A stretch of DNA of 64,000 nt from Datisca glomerata (GCA_003255025.1 QANY01006259.1:558001-622000), one strand, 5' to 3'. Positions 1 through 13,200 are shown, counted from the stretch's first letter. Numbers and translations are program-made. The notes: generated from the sequence alone by a model not told the origin.

Positions 1-306
1 CACTTGAATAATTATTTTTATTTAATCTCATTCTCCGCCCTAGTGGCTGGTTAGTTTTATGCTTGATTATTTCTCTGTAATCTTTGATTTTCTAAATTAT
101 GAATCTGACGTATCAATTTCTATTTGGTTTACTCCACGCACTCCAATAAGACATCTTAGATACATAAATCCTGAGGGTAGAGTAGTTGTAGAGGTAAATG
201 ATAGAAAAATCGACTTCATAGGAGGTTGTAGAAGTCATAATAGGTTAGGGTATCAAAATACATTATGGAAATTTTAATCAGAAAAATAATTTAGTTATTT
301 TGAGAA

Positions 307-760
307 ATGCGTAGATTATTTAGAAGTAATTCTTCTCGTAGCAATAGGTCTACAATGAATACAATACCAGACATAATCAACGAAGAACATTTTCAATATT
401 TAGGAGATGATCAAGTAGAGTCATAGGGTATGTAATATACCCAAAATCCCTAATAAAAAAATTTAATTATAAATTAGCATGGTCTGTTGCATCCTTCAAA
501 CCTCAGCATCATGTCAAAACAATTAAAAAAACACATGTTCTTAGGAAAGAGCACGAAACCTATCAATTACTTTTCCCTAATGCAATTAAACATCACATTG
601 CAGAAGGATATAATTTCCTTCACTTTGGTTTAGTCCTAATTGGAGTTGAACCACTCATAATGAGACGTCTAAATACCTTTGTCTTGTTATCCTTGCGAGA
701 TGCGAGAATTACAAATTTTAATGATAGTCTGTTAGTCTAACAGACCCCCATATTCTTAAA
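307..760 (+). pseudogene. Caulimovirid movement-protein remnant (30K superfamily)
   Basis: In functional viruses this protein lines plasmodesmata and lets virus move from cell to cell. Here a methionine-started basic N-terminus (from 307) is followed by a stop near codon 40. The reading then resumes and contains the 30K-family core motif FGLVLIGVEPL (about 622-660) and a following LRDAR segment (about 694-710). These match the conserved IGV-PL and L-DAR positions of caulimovirid movement proteins. In-frame stops make it non-functional. Confidence 0.65.
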
Positions 761-1051
761 TCCTCAAATTAGAGAGTTGAGCGAGTCTAGTACTCCTAAG
801 GATTCCTTTTCTCGATCATCTGTTAATAATGATCAAGATCCTAGGATTCACCAATTAGAACAAGAATAAAAAAATACAAAATTACAAAATTTAAGACTTA
901 ATGGCACAGTCATAAATTCTCAAGTCACTCAATCAATCTTTGATAATAAGATTGAACAGTCTGATGAAATTAAACAATCTGACAAAATTGAAGCACCAAC
1001 TGAATCTGATTTTAAAGGAGCTGTACCTTCTGTGAATCCCCAAACTTAGTT

Positions 1052-2760
1052 TTGAATTTAGGCATCCTAAGCCAAGAATACAAGCCTGATTGGGAAGATT
1101 TAACCCAACACATGAATGACCCAGCCAATCTCAATAAACACAATATGTTTAGAGAGATGGAGAATGTGGATCAAAGAAAAGTCATCATTGCCGAATGGGA
1201 GGAGTTCAAGCAAGAATTTGGAGTTGATATGTTTTTCCTTGATTATATCGAGGATAATTACGAGAAGAATATCATAGTAATTTCCAAGACCAAATGGGTC
1301 AAGGAAGACTCTAGTGTGGTGTCTGCTAGCCATCCCCCACCTGAAAAAATTATAATTAATCATAAAATTTTTTTAATCACTGCTTCTCCATTTAAAATTT
1401 CAAAGGAAGAAGAATATAATTAAAAAGAAGTTGAATGACTTAATTACACCGATCAAAATTTAATAACAATAGGAAAACAATTAAAGAAAATTAAAAATAA
1501 GATTGATGATCTTCATGAACCTAAACCCAATAAATCTCTGAAAAAAACACCTTTGATAAATCTTTTAGAAAAGACCATTCTGAATATTGTTCCGCATAAT
1601 AAAAAGATTGATAAGATGCTTCAAGAATAGAAGAATAAATCTGCTAAATCATCTTCTTCTGTTAAGCTTATTAACCAACACAGTAGTTCTGAATTAGAAA
1701 GCCATAGGTTAGAATCCACCTATGAATCATCCAGAATTCATGAATCTTCAAACATCCACAATAATTAAGAAACGTTTCAAAATTTATAAATTATTAAAAT
1801 AGAAAGGAAGTGGTATAAAAATCATACTCCTACAGATATCCAAATCACTGAATCTTTTTTAGTTAACCAATTTTCTATATCTGCAGAAAAATTGTATGAA
1901 TGAAATACTGATGGGCTTTCAGAACAGGAAGTCGTGAACAAATTACAACACATGGCAGTGGTAGCCAAAAATTACATTTCCACGTAGAATTTACCTCATA
2001 ATGAGGTAATCAAACTTTTAGTCACAGGATTGACAAGAATGTTTCATTTCTGATAGGAAAAACATTTCACAGAGAATCTAAAAATACCATCCTTTCAGCA
2101 GTAAAGATTGATGCTGAAAGAACCCCAATAATTGGAGAGGATCAAGAAATAATGCATGATATCATTAATACCCTCTTCTACACAATAATTGAACATTTCA
2201 TTGGAACGCCAAGTAATGTTACTTCGCGTATCGATGATGAATTAACAGATCTTAGGTGTCCAATCCTAAGTGATTTTGAGTGGTACAAAAATATTTTTGT
2301 CCAAAGTAATCTTTAGGGATGATAGTAATAAACCATTTTGGAAAGAAAAATTCATTAATGGCTAACCAAATTTGTTTGCCCATAAAATTAGATTAGTTCT
2401 TAGTGATGACCTAAGAAATATAGACTATAATAGTCTCACGTGTGGTACAATTATCAACACAATACAAAGAGAATGTCTAAGAATGGGCATAGACATGAAA
2501 ATCAACAAGCAAATTAAAAAGGAAAAGAAAACTGCTAAATATGAATTAGGCAATTTTCGCGAGTAATATGGTTTACCAGCTGTTGCTCCTTCCCAAAAGA
2601 ATAAGAAAAATTCCCATCTAAATCCTAGAAGGAGTTACAAACCTTATAGGAAAAAATACCACAAACATGAAAATAAAATTTTTGACAAATAATTCTCTAA
2701 GAATAAAAATTATTTTAGAAAAAAATTCAATAAAAAAATTTATTGACAAAAGTAAAATCA
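1052..2760 (+). pseudogene. Caulimovirid coat-protein region, broken
   Basis: This lies between the movement protein and the zinc knuckle. It is lysine- and asparagine-rich with acidic stretches, as in the capsid part of caulimovirid polyproteins. The longest open piece is 1052-1423 (123 codons, no recognised domain). At 2372-2566 an open piece reads LTCGTIINTIQRE and then KYELGNF, followed by a basic tract just before the knuckle. This order is characteristic of the coat-protein C-terminus. Numerous stops interrupt it. The assignment rests on order and composition more than on a strong motif. Confidence 0.5.
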
Positions 2761-2762
2761 AG

Positions 2763-2804
2763 TGTTTTAAATGTGGTCATAATGGTCATTTTTTTAACAT
2801 TTGC
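2763..2804 (+). other. CCHC zinc knuckle of the viral coat protein
   Basis: The translation is C-F-K-C-G-H-N-G-H-F-F-N-I-C, a perfect C-X2-C-X4-H-X4-C spacing. This is the nucleic-acid-binding knuckle of retroelement capsid proteins. The surrounding frame is basic, and a stop follows two codons after the last cysteine. Confidence 0.85.
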
Positions 2805-3465
2805 TAAGAAAAGAACATAATTGATCAATTAAATATCTCTGACGAAGATAAACAATAATTATTTAGAATCATAGAATCAATAGATTACTATGAAAGTAGT
2901 AATGAAGATTTTGGAGAAATTTAATCTCCTGAATCTGACGAATCAAACTCTTCAAGTTCTAATAATGATTCTCCTAACATCTCTATGTGGAGCTGTCGTA
3001 AGAAAAATATTAATATTTTAAATAAAAATGAAGAACAAGAAAATCTCTTGTTAGACATAATTAGTAAAATTGAAAATCATGAAAAACAAGAATAGCTTGA
3101 AGACTTAGGGAGGTAATTCAACAGAAAGAGATTTCTAAGTCTGATAATAATACTGCAAACCTTTCACAAACTCTTAAAAAATTCAATAGAGTTAAAGGAA
3201 AGGAAAAATAAGTTACTTTACAGGAACTTAAAAAAAAACAATTATTAAAATTGAAATAAAAGAATCAAACACACAAATAACAAAAGAATTAAATCTTTTT
3301 AAATAGAGAATTTAATTAAAAATCGTGAATCGAGTGAACTGGGTGAATCTAGTCAATCCCCAATTTCTTATAATGGGGTTGAAGAACATATCATCAACAA
3401 TTAAGATAATGATAATTTCATCCAAACCCATAATCACATCAAATTAAAAAAATGACACATAATGG

Positions 3466-3885
3466 TTAGAATAATAATTCAAGATTTTGATTGCATTTTA
3501 ATGGCTCTTATTGATTCCAGAGTTGATTTAAATTGTATGCAATAATGATTCGTTCCTACCAAGTATTTCAAGAAGATAAAAGAATACTAGCCATTTGCCA
3601 TTGGTACTCGAATGCATATCAATTATGAAATCTTCAAGGTTAATATTTGCCAAACAATGTATTTTTAAAACATCACTTGTCTTAGTGAAAACTATGACAT
3701 ATAAAAATATTTTGAGTTTACCATTCATTTCTATGTTGTATCCTTTTACAACAGAACATGATGGGATAGTTATTTATCTCATGGATAAACCTGTCAAATT
3801 CAAATTTTTTTCTTTTTCTCACAATGAAAAATTAAAAACATTAAAAAAATTATGTTTTCAAAACTATAAGTTTAATTTATTGTGA
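3466..3885 (+). pseudogene. Caulimovirid aspartic protease remnant
   Basis: This is the retropepsin-like protease that would process the polyprotein. The active-site motif, normally D-S/T-G followed by A-D, reads IDSRVDLNC at 3510-3536. The glycine is replaced by arginine (codon 3519-3521), so catalysis would be lost even without the frameshifts. The C-terminal half is open at 3595-3885 and contains ILSLPFISMLYPF, equivalent to the I-LG-PFI motif of the family. The viral sequence stops at the end of this frame, before any RT motif. Confidence 0.65.
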
Positions 3886-3889
3886 AGGG

Positions 3890-6350
3890 ACTTTTTTTTA
3901 GAACACCCATCTAAGGCTTCCAGATGAATATCGTCTATCTCGTCAATGTGGCGCGCTTTCCGTATTCTTACTTCCCTGATTCACGGTCACTACATATGAC
4001 ACATAGCGCAATGTAAAAGGTACCGTACATGAGAATCTTCCCCATAAGTACACTGGCTCACACAGTTATGGTTATGACATGCAATGATTGGACGTTGTCA
4101 TCTCAACGAGCTTATTCAGATGTCATTACATATATAGGATTTACTGCCAATTAGTCAAGGAATTAATTGGAGTGGACCTAGCATGGAAGCTTCTTTATAA
4201 ATGAAGGCCTTCCTTTTCATTGTGATGGGCTTTTGACACTTAAGTTTTATTTGGTATTCTCCTACTTACTAGACTTGGAGAATTTTCTCTGAATCTCTTA
4301 TCCCAATAGCATTTTGTCACTTTCCATAGATTGGCACAAAGTGCTCGTCATTCACCATTCAGATTTAAACCTTCACATTCCCAAACCATATTTATCGTTT
4401 ATTGAGACTAGATCATACATGTAACTTCATCCATATGATGTCACGGTCACACCCCCTTAACTCCTGAACAAAAGTATATTGTTAGGAAACAAACCCACTG
4501 GAAAGAGAGGCTAAGAAAAATGAGCCCTCAGAATGGAGATTTAAGATGCAACAGAGAAAGGGGGTGGCATATGAAGGAAGTGAAAAGATGAATTTATATA
4601 GCTAGGTTTAGGTTTTTAACTCATCTTAAATGGTGCACATCGATAGCTTGGTTCTAAGAAAGAAAAATTAATAATAGATATTAGAAGATTCAAGCTCAGG
4701 AATATACCTCCCTTATGCACAAAGAAACCAATATGATAGTCAGCAAAACGTCAAAAATTCAAAAATATATTATAATTATACTATGGTGCGTTGCACGTGC
4801 CTGTACTTATGTCATTTTGTTATTTAAAAATTAACCATGATGCCAATTTTTCGTGGAAAAATTAGACATAAATTCCATTATGTGTAAATAGGTAGAAAAA
4901 TAAAACAATACTAAATTAGGTAAATTAGACATAAGCAGAGAGTAGATTGAACACACTTTATTAACAACTTACGTAATATATATTTTATAATATTTACATA
5001 TATGAACATAATTCGTAATTGTGCAGATAAGGACAATGGTACCACACACGTAAATTCACCAGGTAGGGTGCTTAATACTTCTAAGAATTTCAAGTTCCCT
5101 TTCAAAAAAATGATTGAACCTCTCATTCATTTTTACAATTCTTTTTAAAGCAAAGAAAATTTGAGAGAAGCTCCATTATTTTTATTTTAGCTATCTTTAC
5201 TTAGTTCCTTCTCCTATTGGTTAAAAACAACAATGGTATTACCTTTTGGATTATAAAGTAAAATTAAAAAATCATATCAAATAATATATCCCATAATCAA
5301 ATAAAATCAAATATCACACATCTCCAAATTTGAATCCCAATCTTATGGTTTGGATCTCCCCACAAAAATCTCTACACATCCGAGAATCAAATAAAATTTA
5401 AATTTAAAAATCCTAATCCCCATAATATTTACACATATCTTTATTATACTTCATAGTAACACTCTTAAACATGTACGAAGCAGCAAGACAATAAGTTATG
5501 TGAAATCAGTTCCGCATATTTTTTTTCTAGATAAACGAATCACAAAAAGCATGTCTCAAAACACAAAAATAAACAAGACAAATCTTCATATAAAGTCATA
5601 CAAATTATAAGAGATCATCAAAAGAAATTTGAAAGTATAAGATGAGAAATTGAAATAAAATGAATACAAACATATAAAAACCATAAACATCACACCAAAG
5701 GCATAAAAAATTCTCGAAGATATACAAAGAGCAATCAATAAGAACAACTAATGAATGATTAAGTACATAATCTAAAATAGAAAGAACGGCCAAAAATTTC
5801 CATAAGAAACATTTTAACAGTATAAACAGAAAATGTTTAATTAGCAATATTTCAATCAATGATGAACATAAATCATAAAGATGAATAATATATTAAAATT
5901 ATTGCAAAGATGTTTAATCTAAATCTTTAAGCAACAAACAAAGAAAATAATAAAGAAGGAAGCTAGTAAAAACACAAAGAGTTGACTGAGAAGTAATACA
6001 TCAAACAAAAAAAATAAGAATTTAGGTACATAATTCTTGATTTCAAGATTCAATCAAGTCAAAAGAAACTGATAATATCTCGTATCAAAAGAAATTAAGA
6101 TAACAAGACAGAACTGAATCTATTTTAATATAAAATAAATCATTTACCAAGGTCATTTTTGGCCGTTTTTGCAATAAAATAAAATTTCTAGACATTTTTG
6201 TAGTTTGAGTTAGAAACTGAATCATTTTTGCAGTTCTCCCTAACATAAACATACTTAGTTAAGATAAGATTATAATCAATATTAGTGGAAGATCTGTTGA
6301 ACTTGTTGATGCAAAAGTAACAAGAAATGGTGTGTGAACATACCGACATT
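3890..6350. other. AT-rich intergenic DNA, no gene recognised
   Basis: I see no coding pattern or element structure after the viral remnant ends. The only notable item is a TTGCACGTG word at 4791-4799, downstream of an AT-rich stretch. Similar words occur at 24232 and 31229. Confidence 0.4.
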
Positions 6351-6352
6351 AC

Positions 6353-6501
6353 CCAAAAAACATCATCCGTTTTATTTGACGATTCTGTGATATCCTCCCA
6401 ACTAAAATTAGATGTAGGGCACAAAGTGTGAGGATCATATCTTTTCCAAAATGCTTTTATACAATTTCCAGATGTAAATTCTTCACAAACATCATTTGAG
6501 C
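6353..6501 (-). pseudogene. Exon-like fragment, copy 1 of a duplicated unknown plant exon
   Basis: This is a 149-bp minus-strand open segment. On the high-coordinate side it is preceded by CCCACAG (acceptor-like). On the low side it ends in TTTTTTGG followed by GTAATG (donor-like). Its reading includes SNDVCEEFTSGNC and TSNFSWEDITESSNKTDD. It is clearly related to the segment at 8882-9133, with the same spacing of conserved residues (NDV-EE, S-NC-K-F, TSNF, DITE, N-T). The acidic, serine-rich composition suggests a linker of a larger nuclear or cytosolic protein. I do not recognise the family. Confidence 0.4.
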
Positions 6502-6999
6502 CTGTGGGTTTAGAGATCTATTTAATTAGAGACTTGTCTCGTGATTTTGATGTCCATACACATTTTATTTATTTTATTCCCTCATATTACTATATTGTCT
6601 TTTTTAATACCTCCTTGTAAGAACTCCAATAAATAATTTATATATAACGTGATGATTAATAATGAGAACAAATAGCCCAAAACGTAATTTTTTTGTTTAC
6701 ATTTAGGATCAAGCATCAGTCATTTGTAAAGAAAACACAAGTATCTCTATTTCAACAATAAAAATCTAATTGACAATAAGTAAAAGGTTTCAATCTGGAA
6801 TGACAAATATCAATAATATTCTGAGTAAAAAATATTGAGGAAAAAAAATCAAATGTTAACACATATTTCATGCCGTGGTTTATATCCTTACGAAGGTAAA
6901 CATAGCCAAATATTATTAATGAGCTTATTAGAAAGAAAAGCACCTTCATAGTTATGTTAATAAATAAATATCATTGTTTCTGAGGCTCTCATATTATGA

Positions 7000-8139
7000 C
7001 TAACAGATTTAAGTAGAAAAAGGCTAATACCTTGTTTACATCAAATAGAATGATATTATGGCTCTCTCTCTCTCACATCTAAACATTGCGAAGCAATCCC
7101 CCAGACTTCAACATAGTCACTGTAAAGACCATAAAAGAGTTAATCATTTGAAGACTTTATTTACAGAATATGATAAAAAAAACTGAAAGGAATTATATGA
7201 CTTGTTGTCTTCCTCTACTTAAGCAGGCAGTGAAAATCATCAAGAACCCCATTTCAAACTCCAAGTTGACATCAAGATCAAAACTTAAACTTGCAAAAAA
7301 AAAGGACAACATTAAGATCAGAACTTCAACTTGCAATCTGCAGAATGAAAACCAGAAATTTCAATACCAGTAGATCCAATGATTTATTTTTTAACTCTTT
7401 GACGTCCAGAAGTTAAAGCCTTTAGATCCATGTTATATTTACCAATTTACAATCCTCAAAGTACCTGCTTTTTAAGTCAATAAATAGACAACATCAAGAA
7501 AAACTCATTCGAGGGTCGACAATTGAACTATCATGTATTTAGAATAATACTCGCTGATGTTGATACATTGAATTTTAGCATTGCCCATATAGTAACTCTG
7601 GGTTTTCAATTATTAATCGAGGAAACCCACCTCAGACCAATCCCCCGCTTCTCTCCGTTCAAACCTCAGAACTCATAAGAGATTCTAAATAATACAAAAT
7701 GAGAAATCCAATGAACTTGAGTGGAAAATTGACTAGTTACCTAAAACCCACAGTATTACCATGATCAAGGTTCAAAAACTTTCAACCCACAAAGGGAAGA
7801 AAAAAGAAAGAAAACAAAAGCAAACTATTTTAGCATTATTAGCAATTGTATATTATTGTATTGGCTTCGAGTTTACGTACAAAAATGATAAAGAAAGAAT
7901 CAATTAAGTAAAATTAAAAGTCCTACAAGACAAAAAAGGGGAGTATCTAGACCGGAGGAAGGAACAACGAAACACAATAATTCTCTTCTATTATGAACAA
8001 ACAACCCGAAATTGGGAAAATTTACAACGGCAACACAGAAATTAAATATGATGGAGGACAATAAAGGCATGTAATAAACTTAACACATTTGAATTGATTA
8101 AGTAGCATTCCATAAATCAACGCAAACTACAATAAGAAC
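7000..8139. other. AT-rich intergenic or intronic DNA
   Basis: I see no clear coding pattern. Two imperfect copies of a short unit around 7255-7340 (runs like AAGTTGACATCAAGATC and AAGGACAACATTAAGATC) form a local duplication. The segment lies between the exon-like pieces and could be intron or downstream flank of the broken gene. Confidence 0.3.
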
Positions 8140-8216
8140 TACAAGTTTTGGAGTATGACTTTTACATCTGATATTGGGGACTCAATCTCTTGCTTGGGAG
8201 CTTGATTTACAAGGAC
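8140..8216 (-). pseudogene. Probable terminal exon of an unknown plant gene
   Basis: On the minus strand the acceptor TTTGTAG is followed by an open segment of 24 codons. It begins VLVNQAPKQEIESPISDVK and ends at a stop at 8140-8142. It joins in frame (phase 0) to the exon at 8655-8734, which supports a spliced gene. The family is not recognised. The identity of the whole gene and whether it is transcribed remain open. Confidence 0.4.
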
Positions 8217-8654
8217 CTACAAATTTTAACAATCCTGAAATATAGGGTAGCAGGTCTTAAAGAGTATAAACTGAGAAGTAGTTCAACCTTTACACTTAGT
8301 TTCAGTTCTGTGTAACGAGAGTGGACAACTTTAAAGCACAATCTAGATACATTTTTAGGTATAGGAATAGACGGAACGATATAACGCTCATTCTTGAAAC
8401 TGTAATGTATAATCGACCTCGACACTGGTAGTTTCGGATTTTATCGTTAATGTACGGAAATGTCCATAGTTTTCTCCATGATGTATGCTTTCATTAACTT
8501 CATCGTTCAAGTTAACAATTTCATAAACAATATTTTACAATTGCGTACCAGCGATGCAAAACTTGGGCACCTAAATACATCATTGATAGACATTGTAAGG
8601 GAGACTGAAATAGCTTAGTAAAATGCATAGAGAAATGAACCAGATTTTGCTAAC

Positions 8655-8734
8655 CCCTGCTACGAGTCTCAGCTCCTGTATCTCGGTTTGAAACTCTTGC
8701 TTGAAATGCTTGTTTGACAAAATAGAGAGAAATC
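8655..8734 (-). pseudogene. Internal exon of the same unknown plant gene
   Basis: This is an 80-bp minus-strand segment bounded by a GATGCAG acceptor and a donor GG/GTTAGC. In the frame compatible with the next exon it reads HFKQEFQTEIQELRLVAG, an amphipathic helix-like stretch rich in E and Q. The exon end is in phase with 8140-8216. Confidence 0.4.
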
Positions 8735-8881
8735 CTGCATCGCAGCAAATATAGAGTGTTATTTGTTTATATTAAGATGAACAACTTACATAGATGTTGG
8801 TCAAGGACAAGCAACTTTATCTTACAAAAAGTACCAGAAAACATTTATCTTATAAAGCATTTTACTAAAGGTCATAAAATA

Positions 8882-9133
8882 TTAAGAAGTAATATCTTCC
8901 TCTGTTCTATTTGTAGGTTCTGTGATGTCATCTCATCCAAAGTTGGATGTAAGCCACGTAGTGAATGGAGGGGTATTATATCGTCGTAAAAATGTTTTTG
9001 TACAGTTTTCAGAGACAGATTCTTCCCACACATCGTTTGGACCCTGTGGGCTTTGACTTCCATCTAATTGGCGAAATGTCTCAACATTTTGGTTTCCATA
9101 TGTGTTTATGTTTCTTTGATGATTCTCTCCTAT
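8882..9133 (-). pseudogene. Exon-like fragment, copy 2 of the duplicated unknown exon
   Basis: This minus-strand frame is open apart from one internal TGA and ends at a stop (8882-8884). It contains QLDGSQSPQGPNDVWEES, then ENCTKTFLRRYNTPP and DDITEPTNRTEED. It aligns by eye with 6353-6501. The internal TGA and loss of a clear donor indicate decay. It lies upstream of the two in-phase exons at 8734 and 8216, so it probably belongs to the same gene. Confidence 0.4.
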
Positions 9134-9699
9134 TCATTTTGTATCTCTGTTGAGATCTCTTTGTAGTTGTCTCTTGATTTTTTTCACTCATATATGTGCC
9201 TTTGAAACCTAGAAATCAAAGATAAGTATTATATTTATTATACAAAATATGACCAAAGTGTAAGATGCTAAGAGTAGTTGACAGTTGGCCTGTAGGTCCT
9301 GACACACTAATCAAAATCTACTGAAAAATTAAGAGGTTCATAATATTCATATAACAAACCAACAACGAAAATTCAATAGCTAAATTCACTCAATCCAACA
9401 TTGAAATTCAGCAAAATTAGACCACTACAGTAGTTTCTATGAAAGAAAATGACAATTTACAAGCAAATCTTGAAATAAAAATAGCAGTAAAAGAATATAA
9501 TAGCTCGCTAGAATACGAGGAAATGAATTGGAAAAATGTGAGGAAAAGTCTAGCAACTAAGCAATGCCACATCTTGACTGAGTTTAAACTCAAAGAGCTA
9601 CCGTGCTTGTTCCTTGACATATAACCACAATCAAATTTTGTAAAGAGTGATTAAATGGGTCTAGCACTTTAAGAATATCGAAGAAAAATCGTGATAACC

Positions 9700-10030
9700 T
9701 TTCCCCCGATCGAAGATAGCCGCAAACTTCGACAAAAAAAAAACAAAAATCAAAGGATGGAGATTATCCTTACCCCCACCCCATCAAAAGTAGCCGCAAT
9801 CTTTGAATTGCCACGTTCAATGTACGACTCTCGTTGATAATGCCGCAATCTACACGAATGACCCTACCAACGTCGTCGGACGATGTAAAAAGTTTGATAC
9901 ATGCCGACCAACCCCCCCGGCGTGCAATTGATGAAGCACAATTAAGTCTGCCACAATCAATGAATGAGATCGGTTGGTTTTGACGGTTCAGATACAATCT
10001 CATCAATCATACAGACGACCCAGATCGAGT
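9700..10030 (-). other. GC-richer segment, possible 5' exon or UTR of the minus-strand gene
   Basis: Base composition rises sharply here against the AT-rich background. On the minus strand a frame is open from 10006 down to 9770, with a donor-like GTAAGG at the low end (about 9768-9773). It sits upstream of the exon-like segments at 9133-8140, so it could be their first exon or untranslated leader. No protein family is recognised, and the reading may be fortuitous. Confidence 0.25.
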
Positions 10031-10110
10031 CAATGGTCTCATGTCATTCTCAAACACATAAACGACCAATATTATAACGATCCAACAGTCGAGAACTTAG
10101 AATACAGTGA

Positions 10111-10220
10111 AATGACCAACGCACCCCTCCTTCCACCTAGATTTTACAGCCAACCCACATAACAAAATGACCAACGCACCCTTCCTTCCACCCATATCTG
10201 TAGGCCAACTTCAAGCACAC
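10111..10220. repeat. 55-bp direct tandem duplication
   Basis: The stretch beginning AATGACCAACGCACCC at 10111 recurs at 10166 with the same following CTTCCTTCCACC pattern and small differences, a period of 55 bp over two copies. Confidence 0.75.
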
Positions 10221-13200
10221 CCACCGCATAAATAAGCCCAAATTGTAGGGGTAAAATGGACAAATAATAAACTCACTCTTTTATATGAGTAAGATAATTG
10301 AATCAACCATGAAAACTGAATTAACTGATGCACTTAGGTCCCGGTCGGTTCCTGTAGTTCTATATAGAATCTTGTCAATGAATGAGTGTTGGGTCACACT
10401 CTTCCACACTCTCTTTCTCACTTTCACTACTCATATCTTGACACTAATTAATTTGAAAAGCTAAAAAAGCAACTCAAATAAAAACTATTACCTCGCTACT
10501 TTATTACAGAATTATAATTTAATCTCATCATCCGAGCACTTAATATATTACTAGTCAATAAACACATACGATGCGTGTGTCATTACACATATTATGTATT
10601 TAAATATAATTATTGAATATAACTATATTGTGTTTATGTGAATTACATAGAAATATATAACACCATATTATTTATTTTCAATCTATTTGAATAAAATCAG
10701 TACAATATTGTATTCTTATTATTTATATTTTTTGATATATTTTGATTCAATCATATTTTATCATATCATAAATATTTGTAGGAAAAAATTTAAGAGTATA
10801 CGCTCTCAAAAATTAAACACTAAATAATATCGTTAGAATTAAATAATTTATTTCATATTTATTTTTAACAATGATCTTCATTAGAATGAAACTATAAATT
10901 TTGTAAAACTATATTTTTACTTGAGGGGTGTGAGAAGATTCAACCATGGTAAATGAAATAATATTTTTACGTAGCATCATATATATATATAATGTGCATT
11001 CCAAAGTAAGAGATCCATTTGATTACCAGCTATCCACATGTTTGAAGTTAAACAAATTTTTTCTTTATGATTTTATAAAATTTCATTGATTTTTTTGTAG
11101 AAAATGTTTTTCACAACTTCTTTTTCTAAGGTAGAACCCGAAAAATCACCATACTACGAATTTAACCCTCTATGAATCATTCGATAATGTGTATCAATAA
11201 TTATAAATGGATGCTCGACCTTAATAATGTAATAAACTAATTCTTCTTTAGCATGTATTTTCTTATAATTTCAGCTTGGCACATTACCTTATATATCCTT
11301 ACCCGTTTTACTTTGGCCGGTAACATATCATTCATTGTCTTATCTTTTTAAAATAATACAAGTTTGTTTCATGTTTCTTTTGAAGTAAATTAATTATATC
11401 AAATACTATCTATCTAGCTCAATTGTTACAAATTACTTTTGAATCATTAATATCACCAGGAGTTGTTATCAGTTTTTAGTAAAAGTTTACCATACCTTGG
11501 ACGACTGCCTCTTACCTAATCAAGAAGATGGTGTGGTATGCTTGCTAGAAGGTGTAGTGATATTATTATGTGAGCCTAAAAATTTTAATTCGTCATTAAA
11601 AACATCATTTTCCATCAACATCAACAAAATTGATACTATTAGATGCCATTGTAATTATTTAATTACAATGTGTTATAAATTAGAGTACAAACCTTAAAAA
11701 TTACTAAAATGATAAATTTTCTAGATATGAAATCTAATATGATATATCTCAGGCTCAAACCTTAAAAATTTGGAGTGCTTGAGTAGATAACTTGAGACTT
11801 GATAGCTAATAATTGTAAAATTAAAAAATTGAATCCTTGAATTCTTAAGACTTGAGAATCTATAGGTTAAGAGCTTAGCTTGTAGAAAAAAAATGAGAGT
11901 TTAGAGCTTGAAATTTAGTAACTATAGAGATTAGAAGATCTTTACCGACTTTTTAATATGGTCTATAAATAAAATGATTGACATATTTAAAAGTGCTAAT
12001 TTCGTAATCATCTTTGAAACTTGACTTACAACAAATTTATTCCCTAAACTTCAATCACTTTTCTATTGGTACATAAATTTCCCCGTCAATCAATGAATCT
12101 CCGAAAACATTGTTAAAATTGTCACGTGAATGCCATATGACTACATTTATCCTAAAAATACCTCTATCTTCAATATGATAAGTGGTTATAGCAGCCGAAC
12201 TTGCAAAGTTTTTCTGCATAATCATCTCCCTCAATGACAAAACCATTACATATGTGATTGCAAGCAGGGGTGCAAAATCGTGAATCAGGACAAAAATTAT
12301 TTTTCAAAATTAATGTCTTGTGTATCGTAAAGTAACGTGTATTGTAAAATGCAATTAAATATACACTATAAACATATGTTAAATATAAAACACACACACT
12401 TATACTATAGGGATATATAGGAGTTTAGACAGGTTTTGAAAGAGCTTTTGTTAAGTGACCAAAATGTTACTGTTTGCAGAAATGGTCATTTTGTAATTAG
12501 CTGAGAATAATTTTAATTATGTTTTTACGATTAAGTCCTTATTATACCAAAGGATTTTTTGGGTTGAAGTTGTTAGGGCTATTAGGAATAGGTTTGACAA
12601 TATTGCAAGACAAGGATCGCGCAAAAAAATGTGATTCACCCTAGAGAATGTGTTTGACTCTTATGCAACGAAAATCAGATTCTCTCACTCTCATGGATTT
12701 AATTTGAGTCTCAATTGTGTTTTTTATCTTTATTATTCAGTGTGATTCGCAACTTGTATTCAAAAATCTTGATTTAGAAACATATATTACAAAAAAAAAA
12801 TATTGTTATCATAATATATCTCTATGTTTGTATAAAGAATTTATAAAAATAAAAAAAAATTGTTTTTGAACTCAATATATCTTTCCCTGATTTTTTATGT
12901 TTTTCAACTACAGACTTTAGATTATATACTATTGCAAGAAATAAATATGTGATTAAATGGGAAATGATATTATAATTTTATGATAATAGATCTTAGATAT
13001 TTAACTTATGTTATTTTTTATGAATGTAACAGTGATTGTGGGCAATCAATTGATGTTGAGTCATCTGGTTTGTTATGGAAAAATATGAGATATGGCAAGG
13101 TAGCTTGATTTAAGCATTATCTTTATTAGTTGAAGTTTGAATCATGTTGTTTGATGTTGAATTGCTAGAATTTTGTGAATTTGGTTTATGAGTGTGGATT

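Larger units (their letters stand above)
1..3890 (+). pseudogene. Endogenous pararetrovirus (Caulimoviridae) remnant, 3' truncated
   Basis: This is a decayed plus-strand copy of a plant pararetrovirus polyprotein region. In order I read a 30K-type movement protein (about 307-760), a long charged coat-protein region (about 1050-2760), a CCHC zinc knuckle (2763-2804) and a retropepsin-like protease (about 3466-3885). The combination of movement protein, coat protein and protease with no flanking LTR is the caulimovirid plan. Many stop codons and frame changes break it; no frame stays open for more than about 120 codons. The copy may begin left of the window (an open stretch at 59-277 precedes the movement protein). 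It ends just after the protease, and reverse transcriptase and RNase H are absent. It cannot encode a virus. The genus is not assigned. Confidence 0.75.

Noticed and set aside
3900..4460. Possible organelle-derived insert because of a locally different composition
   Set aside because: No chloroplast or mitochondrial gene sequence could be recognised in it.
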